A DNA stretch of 64,000 nucleotides from Buttiauxella agrestis (GCF_900446255.1 NZ_UIGI01000002.1:124001-188000), one strand, 5' to 3'. Positions 1 to 9,568 are shown, counted from the first letter of the stretch. Translations and numbers: made by a program. The notes: generated by a model from the sequence alone, not told the origin.

Positions 1-666
1 GAACTGCTGGTAAACGGAATGAAGCGTCCCATATTGATTACTAGTGCGTCTAAGCGCAATTATTTTGAAATTACAAACCAATCTCAAACTAAATCGGCAT
101 ATCTCGTCATACCTTACATCGAGTACAAGGTTCTTGCCAAAAACAAGATTTCTCTGGGTCACCCGTTAACCGTAAGTGCAGATGAGGCTGGTAAAGAAGT
201 CATATGGTTAGAACCTAATACTTCACTCACTCTCAGCTTGATCAATGATTACGTTGAAACACCTATCCAGGCCATTGTTTCAATCAATGGTAAATCTAAA
301 AGTGTCGTTTCCCTTTTTGGTCCGGATAAATCTGACAAATTCTCACTGGTATCTGTTAGTGATGAAAAGAATGAATTGACCGATTCTCAGTTAGGCATTG
401 AGTCGCTCAAAATCCCTGTCGTTACTGATGATTCAAAATTAATTACAGTTACGGAAAAAAATCGTCAGCTCAGCAGTAACCAGGCCTACACAATCGCTAC
501 GAAACCCAAAACTCACAATGTGGAGTTTTCGGAGTTCGTATTCATTCCAAAGAGAAACAGGTTTATTGGCGGGACTGGTTATTGGACGAAGAACGCAACA
601 GTTGCGAAAGGAGAAGCCCTTAAGTTTGTGACTATGCAGAAAACAAAATTAAGGACAAGCAAATGA
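1..666 (+). CDS. PapD-like periplasmic chaperone fragment (5' end outside window)
   Basis: The frame is open from base 1, so the gene probably starts upstream. The ATG at 19 has no convincing ribosome binding site and falls inside what looks like a conserved strand. The opening residues (RPILITSASKRNYFEITNQS) have the pattern of the first beta strands of PapD-type fimbrial chaperones, where a basic residue is followed by a strand ending in 'xNxS'. The product is beta-rich and ends in basic residues. It overlaps the next gene by 4 bases (ATGA), so the first three genes form one operon. A role in assembling a surface structure is inference from the fold pattern and the lipoprotein neighbour. 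Confidence 0.5.
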   Translation, partial: ELLVNGMKRPILITSASKRNYFEITNQSQTKSAYLVIPYIEYKVLAKNKISLGHPLTVSADEAGKEVIWLEPNTSLTLSLINDYVETPIQAIVSINGKSKSVVSLFGPDKSDKFSLVSVSDEKNELTDSQLGIESLKIPVVTDDSKLITVTEKNRQLSSNQAYTIATKPKTHNVEFSEFVFIPKRNRFIGGTGYWTKNATVAKGEALKFVTMQKTKLRTSK

Positions 667-1184
667 AATGGCTGTTATCCCTTCCACTTCTCACTTTACT
701 TAGCGGATGTGCTTCCATTGATTCAAAGATTTCCTCAGTACCTGGCGTTGGGTTTGATGTCGTGTTGTTAAGTCGTACTCAGGCCAATCCTACTGACAAA
801 GTTACTTTTTCAATAGAAAGCTCAGGCACAGACCTTTGGCTAATTGTTCAAAATGGAACAAAAGAATTCATACAATTTAAAAATTTAAATCTGGCCGGAA
901 GCCGATGTTCTTATGTCTCACGAGGAAAGACTGCGGTCGCACCTGAAAATGTTTCTACTTTCAAAATGCCGACTCTTGGATTACTTGGCCTGTGTTTTTC
1001 AAACGAAGACCAAATGAAGCTTATTACAATGCCTTTCGAATCTGTCTCCTCCAAACAGACCAGTACAGAGTACCTGCCGACTTACTTTAGCGTCGACTAT
1101 TATTCACCGGCAAAAAATACGAAAGGCCAGGGCCACATTAGTTATCAACTGTTTCTGAATTTCAAAAGGACGGAACTGCAATGA
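663..1184 (+). CDS. Putative outer-membrane lipoprotein, 173 aa
   Basis: The N-terminus is a short basic stretch, a hydrophobic segment and a lipobox (LLSGC, Cys about residue 16), so the protein should be exported, lipidated and anchored in a membrane. The mature part is beta-rich with no recognised domain. It overlaps both neighbours by 4 bases, giving tight translational coupling with the chaperone-like and PEGA-like genes. A near-perfect copy of the dispersed palindrome (CAAAGTTACTTTT, 797-809) lies inside the coding sequence. Function not recognised. Confidence 0.7.
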   Translation: MKWLLSLPLLTLLSGCASIDSKISSVPGVGFDVVLLSRTQANPTDKVTFSIESSGTDLWLIVQNGTKEFIQFKNLNLAGSRCSYVSRGKTAVAPENVSTFKMPTLGLLGLCFSNEDQMKLITMPFESVSSKQTSTEYLPTYFSVDYYSPAKNTKGQGHISYQLFLNFKRTELQ

Positions 1185-1567
1185 AAAATATCTTCTTAGT
1201 AATGATTTTCTTCTGCGGATGGGCGCAAGCATATCAATATAAGATTTTAACTGTACCTGAAGGTGCAACTGTAAAGAACATCATGACGAATGAATTGATT
1301 GGCACGACTCCTGTTTCGGTAGAGGTTAACAATACAGAAGCAGGCTCAACATTCGGCCTCTCTTACTATCGGCATGAAAATGTTGCCATTAAGATATTCA
1401 CTGTTATGCCGTCAGCCGAAAACGGCTATGCGATTAGTGGACCTGATGTAGCGACAATGTCTTTACCTGGTAAGGCACCACTCAACGTTAAGAACGATTC
1501 CAACTCTTCTTCAGTCTTTATTGACATGAGACCATTTATGTCGGAACCAGCAAAGGTTTCTCACTGA
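1181..1567 (+). CDS. Secreted PEGA-like domain protein, 128 aa
   Basis: It begins with a signal peptide that probably ends at AQA-Y (about residue 17). The next segment has the PEGA-domain pattern: 'VPEGATVK', then 'IGTTPVSVEV'. PEGA domains are small beta folds found on surface and cell-wall proteins. It is the last gene of the three-gene operon. A 9-bp hairpin (1581-1619) follows the stop. The partner molecule is unknown. Confidence 0.6.
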   Translation: MKNIFLVMIFFCGWAQAYQYKILTVPEGATVKNIMTNELIGTTPVSVEVNNTEAGSTFGLSYYRHENVAIKIFTVMPSAENGYAISGPDVATMSLPGKAPLNVKNDSNSSSVFIDMRPFMSEPAKVSH

Positions 1568-1580
1568 AGACTACGCTAAC

Positions 1581-1619
1581 CCCTTCCCTCCCTTTTGTTC
1601 TAAACCGGGCAGGGAAGGG
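1581..1619 (+). terminator. Hairpin after the envelope operon
   Basis: CCCTTCCCT (1581-1589) pairs with AGGGAAGGG (1611-1619). There is no T-run, so it may be a Rho-dependent end or an mRNA-stabilising stem rather than a classical intrinsic terminator. Confidence 0.5.
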
Positions 1620-1679
1620 ATGCCTGATTCTTCATACGACTTCTTATATATCTGAGGTATTAACCTGATGAGCAATCTC

Positions 1680-2052
1680 GTTTAACCCCCTTAATCGCCA
1701 GCACCTGAATATACGCTTCGTCGTTTAACCCCCTTAATCGCCAGCACCTGGGTATAAGCTTTGCCGTTTAACCCCCTTAATCGCCAGCACCAGGGTATAG
1801 GCTTTGCCGTTTAACCCCCTTAATCGTCAGCACCAGGGTATAGGCTTTGACGTTTAACCCCCTTAATCGCCAGAACCTGAGTATAGATTTCGCCGTTTAA
1901 CACCCTTAATCGCCAGCACCAGGGTATAGGCTTTGCCGTTTAACCCCCTTAATCGCCAGCACCTGTGTATAGGCTTAGCCGTTTAACCCCCTTAATCGTC
2001 AGCACCAGGGTATAGGCTTTGCCGTTTAACCCCCTTAATCGCCACCACCAGG
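1680..2052. repeat. Nine 43-bp direct repeats, probable partition (centromere) site
   Basis: Copies begin at 1680, 1723, 1766, 1809, 1852, 1895, 1938, 1981 and 2024, exactly 43 bp apart. Each carries the core GTTTAACCCCCTTAATCG, followed by CAGCACC and a more variable AT-rich segment. The array lies about 260 bp upstream of parA, the usual place for a centromere-like site of some plasmid partition systems. The 43-bp period is close to four helical turns, so copies face the same side of the DNA. Binding by the adjacent ParB is inference. Confidence 0.75.
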
Positions 2053-2216
2053 TTTCCTAAATAGCCAACGACGCCATGTTAACGACCTTTGACTACTCAC
2101 CAATTGGTCGACAGATATGAAAATTATCGAAACTTTTGTCTGAAACTCTAATGATAATGACGAAAACGTCTCAAAAAATGAACTGGGATTGGCAATAATT
2201 GACACTTACAGATAGA

Positions 2217-2278
2217 ATTGAACGTATAAACCGTGAATTGAGCGCATCATTGGTAGTTTGCACACTTATACGCTCAAT
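2217..2278 (+). promoter_or_regulatory. Inverted repeat upstream of parA, probable autoregulatory operator
   Basis: ATTGAACGTATAA (2217-2229) and TTATACGCTCAAT (2266-2278) are inverted copies with one mismatch, 36 bp apart. A TTGACA sits at 2199-2204. The type Ia ParA that follows carries an N-terminal DNA-binding region, and such proteins repress their own promoter, so this is a likely ParA operator. Confidence 0.5.
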
Positions 2279-2311
2279 TGATATTTCAATGATTAACAGA
2301 GTGGTTATAGA

Positions 2312-3565
2312 ATGAATTTATTAGAAAAAATAGCTCTAGTCGGTCAACGCATGAAGAGCGAGCAGATCTCGCTTAAAGAGTCGCTGGCATTGTCTTCAAG
2401 AATTTCTGTTTCTGATGACAGTATTGATGGTGTAGACCGTCTTATTTATAACCACTGCCTCAACAAAAAAAGCCTTGCTGACTTTTTTAGAAAATCGCGT
2501 AATACGTTTGGCAAAATGATTGCTGATATGGAAGAGGCCAAGGTTATCGGTGCGCCTATTTTCCAAAACAAAAACCATCTATATACACGCTTTGATGTCC
2601 AAAACATTATGGACCACCTCGGTTATCCGGCTTACCGAGACAGCTATCATAGTCGCGTTATCATCACGCAGAACTATAAAGGTGGCACGGGAAAAAGCAC
2701 GACATCAATCTCTATTGCTACAGCGGCTGCGTTAGACCTAAACCTTAATGCAAAGGTATTAGTTATAGAGTGGGACCCACAGGGTTCGATAGGTAGCAGT
2801 ATGATCCGCAGTGTCCAAGAGGATGATGTATTCCTCACAGCTGTGGATGCCATTTTGGGGATCTATGAAGATAACTCCGATTACAAAAAGTATCTGGACC
2901 TCGGTTTCACCGAGGCAGAAATTATCAATAACATGCCTTTTTCTACCCACCTTCCGAATCTGGATGTCATAACAGCATTTCCTACTGACGCTCGATTTAA
3001 GGATAGATACTGGCAAATGGCTAAAGAAGACCGAACGGAACTTCTGCTTCGCTTCCGTAATGTAATTCTGCCTGTTCTGAAGACGAAATATGACCTCATC
3101 ATTATCGACACGCCACCAGAAGATTCCCCACTAATCTGGGCAGCAGATGAGGGTGCTGACGGCATTCTCGTTGCTGTTTCCCCTCGTGAATATGATTATG
3201 CGTCGACAACCGACTTTATGATTACCCTGAGCGAACGTTTCAAGCAATCCCCAAACAAAGGAGAGAACATTAAATGGTTCAAAGTGCTGGCCGTTAACGT
3301 TGATGACAAAAGTCCATACGAACGGATAGTTCTGGATAAACTTGTTCGGACCGTACAAGATTTGTTCTTAACGACAAATATTAAAAATTCCGAAGCATTC
3401 AAAGCTGCTGCCTCAAAAGGGCGTACTGTTTTAGATATCAAGAAGTCTGAAGAGCTTTGCGCACCTAAACAACTGGATATCGCAGAGCAATCTGTTATGG
3501 CTGTCTATCAGCAATTTATTAACGAAATTAAAAGCTTTTCAGTTAAGGAAGGAGTTGAGAAATGA
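2312..3565 (+). CDS. parA: ParA partition ATPase, type Ia, 417 aa
   Basis: The deviant Walker A motif of ParA ATPases is present (NYKGGTGKSTTSIS, about residues 120-133). A Walker A' region (VLVIEWDPQG) and a Walker B-like strand (DLIIIDTPPE) follow. At 417 residues with about 110 residues before the ATPase, it has the length of P1/F-type ParA proteins, whose N-terminal region binds the promoter. It uses ATP-dependent DNA binding to position plasmid copies. It overlaps parB by 4 bases and follows the 43-bp repeat array. Confidence 0.93.
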   Translation: MNLLEKIALVGQRMKSEQISLKESLALSSRISVSDDSIDGVDRLIYNHCLNKKSLADFFRKSRNTFGKMIADMEEAKVIGAPIFQNKNHLYTRFDVQNIMDHLGYPAYRDSYHSRVIITQNYKGGTGKSTTSISIATAAALDLNLNAKVLVIEWDPQGSIGSSMIRSVQEDDVFLTAVDAILGIYEDNSDYKKYLDLGFTEAEIINNMPFSTHLPNLDVITAFPTDARFKDRYWQMAKEDRTELLLRFRNVILPVLKTKYDLIIIDTPPEDSPLIWAADEGADGILVAVSPREYDYASTTDFMITLSERFKQSPNKGENIKWFKVLAVNVDDKSPYERIVLDKLVRTVQDLFLTTNIKNSEAFKAAASKGRTVLDIKKSEELCAPKQLDIAEQSVMAVYQQFINEIKSFSVKEGVEK

Positions 3566-4563
3566 GTGACGGACAAGAAATTGGTAATGATAAGTCTCTC
3601 TATCTGAGCAGCCCGAAACGGACTGGTGTTGTACACCAGTCCGGTTTAGCAAATCTGAAGACTGCCACTCGAGTGAAGAAACTTTTCACCCTGCATAACA
3701 ATCGGAAAGTGGAAGCGGAACATATCACTATCCCGGCAGCAGATGTTCAGACTCAAACCGCTGTTCACCCAATGAACCCTCGTAACCAGGAAGCACTGAG
3801 CGTTAATGCTGTTAGAGATATCCTCCTTCAAATTGAAGCTCGTGGGATTGATACAGAGGGTGTGGCAGTTAAGCGAGCTGGTAAATATTTGTTGATTGAG
3901 GGTAGCCGCAGGCGCTTTTGCTGTATCAAGGCCAGTAAGGATTTGCCACTTTGGGTCTTGCCGGATGAACTAACGCCCGAAGATATCCAATCGATCATTT
4001 CTGCTGCCCAAACCTCACGGCGCTTCTCGTATCGCGAGATTGGTTTCCAGTACATTCAAAAGATGAAAGAGATGAGTTTCACTAAAAATGAAGAACTGGC
4101 TATTTACCTCGGGACAAGCCATGTCTCTGTGTCTAAGCGAATTCAGGCAGCACAGATTTCTGAGTCATTGATAACGCTGTTCCCTGACTATGAGGCCATC
4201 CCTAATGCGTTTTATAACCAGCTTGCCCGCTTCCAGAAATATGTGGAGAGAAACTTATTTTCTCTGGATGATGTCGTTGAGCAGGTAAAATCTGAGACTA
4301 ATGATTTACCAACTGATGATATTGCAGATACGCAGAAAAAGGTTCTCAAATCAATTATCAAGGCAGTGGAGCAGCTCGATGAAAATCGTCCCAAGAAAGG
4401 CTGGGAGACTCGCGAACTGGTGACATTCGATAATAAAGACAAGTATGCTCGAATCAGTAAAAGTGCATCTGGCCGAAAAGTAAAATTCGAATTTAACCGA
4501 ATGAGTAATGACCTGATAAAAGAGATTGAAGCATTCATCGCTGATAAGTTAAAAAATGACTAA
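3562..4563 (+). CDS. parB: ParB partition DNA-binding protein, 333 aa
   Basis: It directly follows and overlaps parA. A ParB N-terminal-like region (about residues 60-140) carries 'IEGSRRRFCCIKA', the equivalent of the GERR box. A helix-turn-helix region follows (about residues 170-200: 'YREIGFQYIQKM...NEELAIYLGTSHVSVSKRI'). The C-terminus is charged and probably dimerises. It should bind the centromere and stimulate ParA. Two further ParB-family genes occur at 18.1 and 22.6 kb, so which one reads which site is open. Confidence 0.9.
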   Translation: MSDGQEIGNDKSLYLSSPKRTGVVHQSGLANLKTATRVKKLFTLHNNRKVEAEHITIPAADVQTQTAVHPMNPRNQEALSVNAVRDILLQIEARGIDTEGVAVKRAGKYLLIEGSRRRFCCIKASKDLPLWVLPDELTPEDIQSIISAAQTSRRFSYREIGFQYIQKMKEMSFTKNEELAIYLGTSHVSVSKRIQAAQISESLITLFPDYEAIPNAFYNQLARFQKYVERNLFSLDDVVEQVKSETNDLPTDDIADTQKKVLKSIIKAVEQLDENRPKKGWETRELVTFDNKDKYARISKSASGRKVKFEFNRMSNDLIKEIEAFIADKLKND

Positions 4564-4586
4564 TATTTAACTTCCTAAGACAAAAG

Positions 4587-4612
4587 CTGCACTTTAGCAT
4601 GGTGCAGTTTTT
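4587..4612 (+). terminator. Intrinsic terminator of parAB
   Basis: CTGCAC (4587-4592) pairs with GTGCAG (4602-4607), followed by five T residues. It lies 24 bp after the parB stop. Confidence 0.7.
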
Positions 4613-5096
4613 CTACTCTTTACTTCCCCCTGACCCCCAAATCAATTATTAACGCATTCGTTTGCTACCTATCATTTAATTGCCATTGGTACACAAAACT
4701 AACTTATGTTAGTTCATTGAACCACCATCTCCACACATATTGAATAATTCAACCATGTGGAACGGTAAGCTAACAAGGCAAGGTTGATATAAGTAACAAG
4801 TGATTTTAAAGTTATATGTCGATGTTATTTAAACGCTACAAATAAACTTTCACACATTAAGCAATTGAATTTAATCAATATTATTTCGTCGCAACCACAA
4901 ACCTACATATGGTTCTTAAAAATAACATGTACCATATAACCTACATTTTCAGACTGCACCGCAAGGTCGGCTCTGAGAACGCTCGTGGTTGAAAATGTCT
5001 CTGAGGAAATAATGAGGAACGATCAACAAACGGTGTACCGCAGTAAATAGCGAATTGCCTCTCCGAAAGGGTGGCAGTCAAATCTTATGTAATGAC
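4613..5096. other. Non-coding region between parB and traC ends; possible structured RNA
   Basis: About 480 bp without a convincing gene. The first part is AT-rich. At 4944-4997 CATTTTCA pairs with TGAAAATG around a GC-richer segment, and 5040-5090 holds further short complementary stretches. The shift in composition and the stem suggest a small RNA or a leader, but no clear promoter or terminator defines it. Confidence 0.25.
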
Positions 5097-5109
5097 AAAA
5101 GTTACTTTT
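5097..5109. repeat. Dispersed palindrome, perfect copy
   Basis: AAAAGTTACTTTT between the convergent parAB and tra transcription units, 7 bp from the tra terminator. Confidence 0.75.
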
Positions 5110-5115
5110 TAGCAA

Positions 5116-5136
5116 AAAGGCCCACGAAGGGCCTTT
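5116..5136 (-). terminator. Intrinsic terminator of the transfer operon
   Basis: AAAGGCCC and GGGCCTTT form a perfect 8-bp stem with a 5-nt loop. Read on the minus strand it is followed by TTTTTGC, and it lies 18 bp past the traC stop. It could also work on the plus strand. Confidence 0.85.
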
Positions 5137-5153
5137 ATTATTTAGGCTAATGG

Positions 5154-7847
5154 TCAGGCCACTTTTGCTCTTTCCCTTTGCTCTTGTTCGTAGAGAATTT
5201 CAATCGCCTCCCCGTAGCTACAATCTCGCTGAGCCTGTATATCCCAAAGACGGGTCCTGTCTTTGGAGTCCGTTGTAAAGCAGAGCTCCATTTTACGGTC
5301 TACGTACAGCCTGCAAATCTCCTGGAACCCTTCGAATCGTATGAGCATTTCAGAGAAAACCCCCTTAACAGTACGAATGTTCTTCATGCGCTCATATTCG
5401 CCGTCAGAAGTAGAGAAATATTGATTCTTTTTCATAGATTCAATTGATTCTTTCTCCTGCTTCATGATGATTTTCCAGGGGCTGTTAGCCGTAATTGCAC
5501 GGCCAACGGAGGAGGTAAAATAATCCTCAAATGACTGGGTTACACAAATTCCAGCACAGTTCGTTTTCCTGAATCGCCGCCATGCAGCTTCCAGGAATGA
5601 AGTAAAGAACTGGTTATTCGCCTGATTACCACCGTTGGCATTGTCCGGACGAATGTACTCCCATGCTTCATCAAGTATGAAAAGTCTTCTGCGACCATCA
5701 CGCTTGATAAACATGGCATGCTGTGCGGCCTGGATGATCGACATTAAAACTACGGTTTGCAGATGCGGTGTTCCTTTCAGCTCTTCCAGTTCTAACACAA
5801 TAAAGCGGCTATCAAAGTTGATTGGTGGAAGCGTTTCGGAAAAACGGTATCCGTAAATTCCACCTTCGCACCATGCTCCCAACTGGACACCGATGTCCTT
5901 CATCCTGTCATCGGGAAATTCACGGCATCGACGTGCAAAACCGGTAATAGATCCAGTCCGCCCAGCTTTCCGTGATTCTCTGTACTCCTCAGCGATCAAC
6001 TGAAGCATTACAGATTGCTGGAAATCATCAATTTTTCCAGATTCTGATGCCATGATTTTTAATTGGTTTAGGACCATTATGGTTTGAGCAACTTTATCCT
6101 TTTCATCTTCGTTTTCTGACTCCGAAGTTGAGTCACTTTCGAAAGTTGGGGCCTCTACTAAAGCTCTTTCATCAGCTGCAACGTCTGTCAAAAACGCAAA
6201 CGGGTTGAGGGTAAAAGTAGGGGTGCGCCCAAAGTCGATAAATTGAGAGCTGGAGTATTGCTCGGAGATCCCCTGATATGAACGACCTACATCCACAACG
6301 AATATTTGCGCTCCATCGGGGTCAAAACTGGTGTACCTGTTTTCAGCCAACAACTGTTTAGCATCCCGGTAATGATGCATCTCATTAGCTCTGGGACCAG
6401 CACCCAGGTAATTGTTGATCAGATAGTTTATGAAGAAAGACTTCCCGGCCCCGGAAGTTGCACCAACAACCGTATTATAACTGGCTGAAGTTTTAAAAAT
6501 ATCAAGTCCCAGCTGCTGACCTTCACGCGTCACCATGTTTATAACAGGTTGATTGGTATTGCCTTTCCATGGTCCAAAGATTGGGCATAAGTGTGCTGCC
6601 CCGGTATTAGTCATTACTTCGTGCCGGTCAAGATCATGAACCGTTTTGGCATCATTACACATAGGTAAAGTGGACATTAAAGATGGGAAGACAATATAGG
6701 AGTCATCCGTAACATTGACGCGGCTTTCCAGATAAAACGATTTCATCTGATCAGCACCACTTTGAACGTCTTCGGCCGTATTACCCATGACAGTGAAGGT
6801 CAGGTATCCCTCCATTAATCTCGCCCCATCCTCCAGCTCACGGGTGACAGCCATATAGTCATTGTCCATATCTCTTAGTCGAGGACAGAAGGTTAAGACA
6901 ATAGGTATACCGGCTTGTTTGTTCGTGACAGCTTTATATCGGACGTTTTCTTTAGCAAGCTTGAGAGGGTCTGAATAGACGGTTGTGAGTGTTATCATGA
7001 ATGGATTGAACACCGTTTTTCGACCATGCATCCAATTCACTACTAATTCATACATGCTTCCAAAACTTACATATTCAGGGAAACGTCTAACAGATAGCTG
7101 TTTGAAATATCTGGCTTCAGTCTTATCGCGGTTTCCGGTCGTCGTTGAAAAGTAGTTTTGTCCTACCTCGTATTTCCGACCCGGTACGTCCACCTGTTCG
7201 TTCAGCCTTTTGAGTGTATTGACTCTCATATTGCCTTCTGACCAGCGAGCATGTTCTCCAGGGTTCAACACTTTATCCAGGCAGTAAAGCCAGTCTTCGG
7301 CCTGAGCTGCAAATGGGGTCAGCCCCATAGTTACTAATTTACTTTTCAATTCTGAATACAACACGTCAATATTGCGTTCTTCAGTATCGGTAGGGAAAGC
7401 TCCAGCTAAAGGAATGGTAAATGAAATCCAAACCTGAAAATCACGCAGCTTCAATTGGTCATAGTCTGGCTTAAGCGGCTCTCTGGTACTGCGGTCAAAA
7501 TATTCGAGTTGATATGCGTTAAGGAGGTCAGACTTTTCCTTGTCCTCCTCAGGCATACGGCCGCCACGCACGGACGCCCATGCACTCAGTTGCATTATTA
7601 AATCGGGTAGGCCGGACAAGGTCACCTGGCAGACGGTATCTGTAGGAAAATCCATCTTATACATCTCGGCCAGAATATCTTTTTGATTCTCATACAGGCC
7701 AGGGGAGGGATTACAGATGAACATAAAACCAAGCTTGTTGCCATCTATCAGGAAATAGTTACTGCCCGGTAACTGGTCGAAAACCGGAATATAGTTACCC
7801 AGCTTATGACGAACAAGCTCTTCATTAAATTGTTTTATCGGTTGCAT
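5154..7847 (-). CDS. traC: TraC-type conjugation ATPase, 897 aa
   Basis: TraC/VirB4 proteins power pilus assembly and substrate transfer at the inner face of the inner membrane. A Walker A motif is visible (GATSGAGKS, about residue 465) and a Walker B region (RLFILDEAWEY, about residue 725). The C-terminal motifs 'CAGICVTQSFEDY' and 'SPWKIIMKQ' are typical of VirB4/TraC. The length fits F- and HI-type TraC. An acidic insertion (about residues 560-580, with repeated Ser/Glu/Asp) sits between the Walker motifs. It is the last gene of the operon seen here; 12 bases separate it from traV. Confidence 0.92.
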   Translation of the reverse strand: MQPIKQFNEELVRHKLGNYIPVFDQLPGSNYFLIDGNKLGFMFICNPSPGLYENQKDILAEMYKMDFPTDTVCQVTLSGLPDLIMQLSAWASVRGGRMPEEDKEKSDLLNAYQLEYFDRSTREPLKPDYDQLKLRDFQVWISFTIPLAGAFPTDTEERNIDVLYSELKSKLVTMGLTPFAAQAEDWLYCLDKVLNPGEHARWSEGNMRVNTLKRLNEQVDVPGRKYEVGQNYFSTTTGNRDKTEARYFKQLSVRRFPEYVSFGSMYELVVNWMHGRKTVFNPFMITLTTVYSDPLKLAKENVRYKAVTNKQAGIPIVLTFCPRLRDMDNDYMAVTRELEDGARLMEGYLTFTVMGNTAEDVQSGADQMKSFYLESRVNVTDDSYIVFPSLMSTLPMCNDAKTVHDLDRHEVMTNTGAAHLCPIFGPWKGNTNQPVINMVTREGQQLGLDIFKTSASYNTVVGATSGAGKSFFINYLINNYLGAGPRANEMHHYRDAKQLLAENRYTSFDPDGAQIFVVDVGRSYQGISEQYSSSQFIDFGRTPTFTLNPFAFLTDVAADERALVEAPTFESDSTSESENEDEKDKVAQTIMVLNQLKIMASESGKIDDFQQSVMLQLIAEEYRESRKAGRTGSITGFARRCREFPDDRMKDIGVQLGAWCEGGIYGYRFSETLPPINFDSRFIVLELEELKGTPHLQTVVLMSIIQAAQHAMFIKRDGRRRLFILDEAWEYIRPDNANGGNQANNQFFTSFLEAAWRRFRKTNCAGICVTQSFEDYFTSSVGRAITANSPWKIIMKQEKESIESMKKNQYFSTSDGEYERMKNIRTVKGVFSEMLIRFEGFQEICRLYVDRKMELCFTTDSKDRTRLWDIQAQRDCSYGEAIEILYEQEQRERAKVA

Positions 7848-7859
7848 TTATGTCCCCTG

Positions 7860-8705
7860 TTACAGCTCACGAACGACACCATTGGCCGTTACTGCTTTGG
7901 TTGCTTTTTGCTGCAACTGCATATTTTCACGAGCAGAATCCTGAACTTCTAGCGGCACAATTCTTGCTGGATTTGTCGTGGCATTATTACCGGCGATCCA
8001 GGTTTGAGGGCGAACGTTGACGTATACATAGCCAGGAAGATTAAGGGCATTGTTATCGTCAGTGTACGGGGCAAATGTTATGCGCATGACTTTGCCCTGC
8101 TGAAGCACGGCAAGAGGCTCAGGGGCTACTACAGGTTGTTTGTAGCCCTGAGATCGATATTGCTGAACCTGATTCTGCGACAATGTAGGGTTAACCGGCT
8201 GGCCGTTGTAGACGGAATATAGATCCTTTGCTGGTTTTATATCGGAATTGGGATTGTAATACCGTGGGGCAGGTGTTGCCTGAACCGGGGTATTGATAAA
8301 TGGATTTCCACTGGCTCGAGTCACAGAACCCTGGCTGACAGGCGTTCCACCAATTGGACGCGGTGAAATTGTATTCGATGACAACGCGACAGGCGTGATG
8401 GTAGTTGCTACAGGCTTATTAATCAGCGTCGGTGACTTAGGATACTGAACTTCGCCCGGAGGTGTCACCTGTGCCGGGTAGCGACTGTCAGCGACAGTCG
8501 ATTCCCCCTTTCCCTCGGTTTGCTCTCCATTGGTATCAAATAAATCATCACGGTTATTGGTTAATTCCATTACTTCCCGAGGACCTTTACAGATAACCCC
8601 ATTTTCAACACCGGGACATTCTGATTCAGAACTACCTATGCAACCAGTGAGATAGGTAGTTGACAAAACGATAAGGGCACTAAGTACTGTTCTTTTGGTA
8701 TTCAT
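7860..8705 (-). CDS. traV: TraV-type outer-membrane lipoprotein, 281 aa
   Basis: It has a signal peptide with a lipobox (LTGC, Cys about residue 22), a Pro/Thr/Asn-rich middle and a C-terminal domain. TraV anchors the outer-membrane core of F-type secretion systems by binding TraK and TraB. It is longer than F TraV, as is usual for the HI/A-C/T-type transfer systems. Its place between the thiol-disulfide isomerase gene and traC supports the call. Confidence 0.8.
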   Translation of the reverse strand: MNTKRTVLSALIVLSTTYLTGCIGSSESECPGVENGVICKGPREVMELTNNRDDLFDTNGEQTEGKGESTVADSRYPAQVTPPGEVQYPKSPTLINKPVATTITPVALSSNTISPRPIGGTPVSQGSVTRASGNPFINTPVQATPAPRYYNPNSDIKPAKDLYSVYNGQPVNPTLSQNQVQQYRSQGYKQPVVAPEPLAVLQQGKVMRITFAPYTDDNNALNLPGYVYVNVRPQTWIAGNNATTNPARIVPLEVQDSARENMQLQQKATKAVTANGVVREL

Positions 8706-8713
8706 TTTGTTAC

Positions 8714-9568
8714 CTATTCAGTGGCAAATGGGTTTTTGAGTAACGGAGTAACACTTTGCTTAAGCCAGTAATCAAAATCCTTTGGAATTCCATTACCGGC
8801 AAGACCATCTTCACGCACAACTGATGGCACTCCCTGGAGGTTATATACTCCGGCCAACGCCATGGACGTTACCAATGGCTCGACAGAACATGATTCAGAT
8901 TCTTTGACAGGTAGCCACCGCTTTTCGGTATCGGCTTTATTTCCGGTTAACCACTGGATAATATCGAAATCAGTAATTTTTCCCTTTTCGCGACTACACC
9001 AAAGTCTTTGTAGTTGTTTTTTTGGTTCGCCCGGGGAGGGGATTAGAACAATATCCACACGATATTTTTCACGGTCTGCAACAAATTTCTTTATAAGATC
9101 TTCACAACCATCGCAATCGAGTGTGATGAAAATTGCAGCCTGACGCTTAAGTTTTGGGTTACCGAGAGGAATTGACGCCACTTTATTTAATGGAAACGGA
9201 GAATCACTTAAACTAATAAAATATGATTTTCTTATTTCGTCTACTTTAAAAAGTTGAGTTCGTTTAACGACATCAACAAGACTTCCACCGGATAGTGTAT
9301 ATCGACCATTAGTGGTAACGGCCATAAGCTTTGAGTTTGCATCTTCAAAAAGATACAACCCCCCGGTTGGGAGATAAATTGCATCTTTTGGCTTATACGC
9401 CTGCATTTTTGACATTAAGCTCTGAAGGTCAGGGCTAATTCCGCCTTCCTTTGCTTTGGACATCAACGCACTCGCATCCGAATCAGTAAATACAGTAGAT
9501 TCAGCATTTACAACCACAGAGCTCATTACGCTTAACACTGCTAGTAATGGAATAATTACTTTTCTCAC
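8714..9568 (-). CDS. DsbC-like periplasmic thiol-disulfide isomerase of the transfer system, 284 aa
   Basis: A signal peptide (cleavage near VNA-E, about residue 22) precedes a DsbC-like region. The active-site motif CDGC lies about residue 151 in 'FITLDCDGCEDL', followed by a thioredoxin-like domain and a later Cys pair ('LWCSREK', 'ESCSVE'). Such enzymes help fold disulfide-bonded transfer proteins in the periplasm and sit at this position in HI- and A/C-type operons. It overlaps the next upstream gene by 4 bases. Confidence 0.8.
   Translation of the reverse strand: MRKVIIPLLAVLSVMSSVVVNAESTVFTDSDASALMSKAKEGGISPDLQSLMSKMQAYKPKDAIYLPTGGLYLFEDANSKLMAVTTNGRYTLSGGSLVDVVKRTQLFKVDEIRKSYFISLSDSPFPLNKVASIPLGNPKLKRQAAIFITLDCDGCEDLIKKFVADREKYRVDIVLIPSPGEPKKQLQRLWCSREKGKITDFDIIQWLTGNKADTEKRWLPVKESESCSVEPLVTSMALAGVYNLQGVPSVVREDGLAGNGIPKDFDYWLKQSVTPLLKNPFATE

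Noticed and set aside
1680-2052. Possible CRISPR array
   Set aside because: The unit is one 43-bp tandem repeat in which the supposed spacers are similar to each other; no cas genes.
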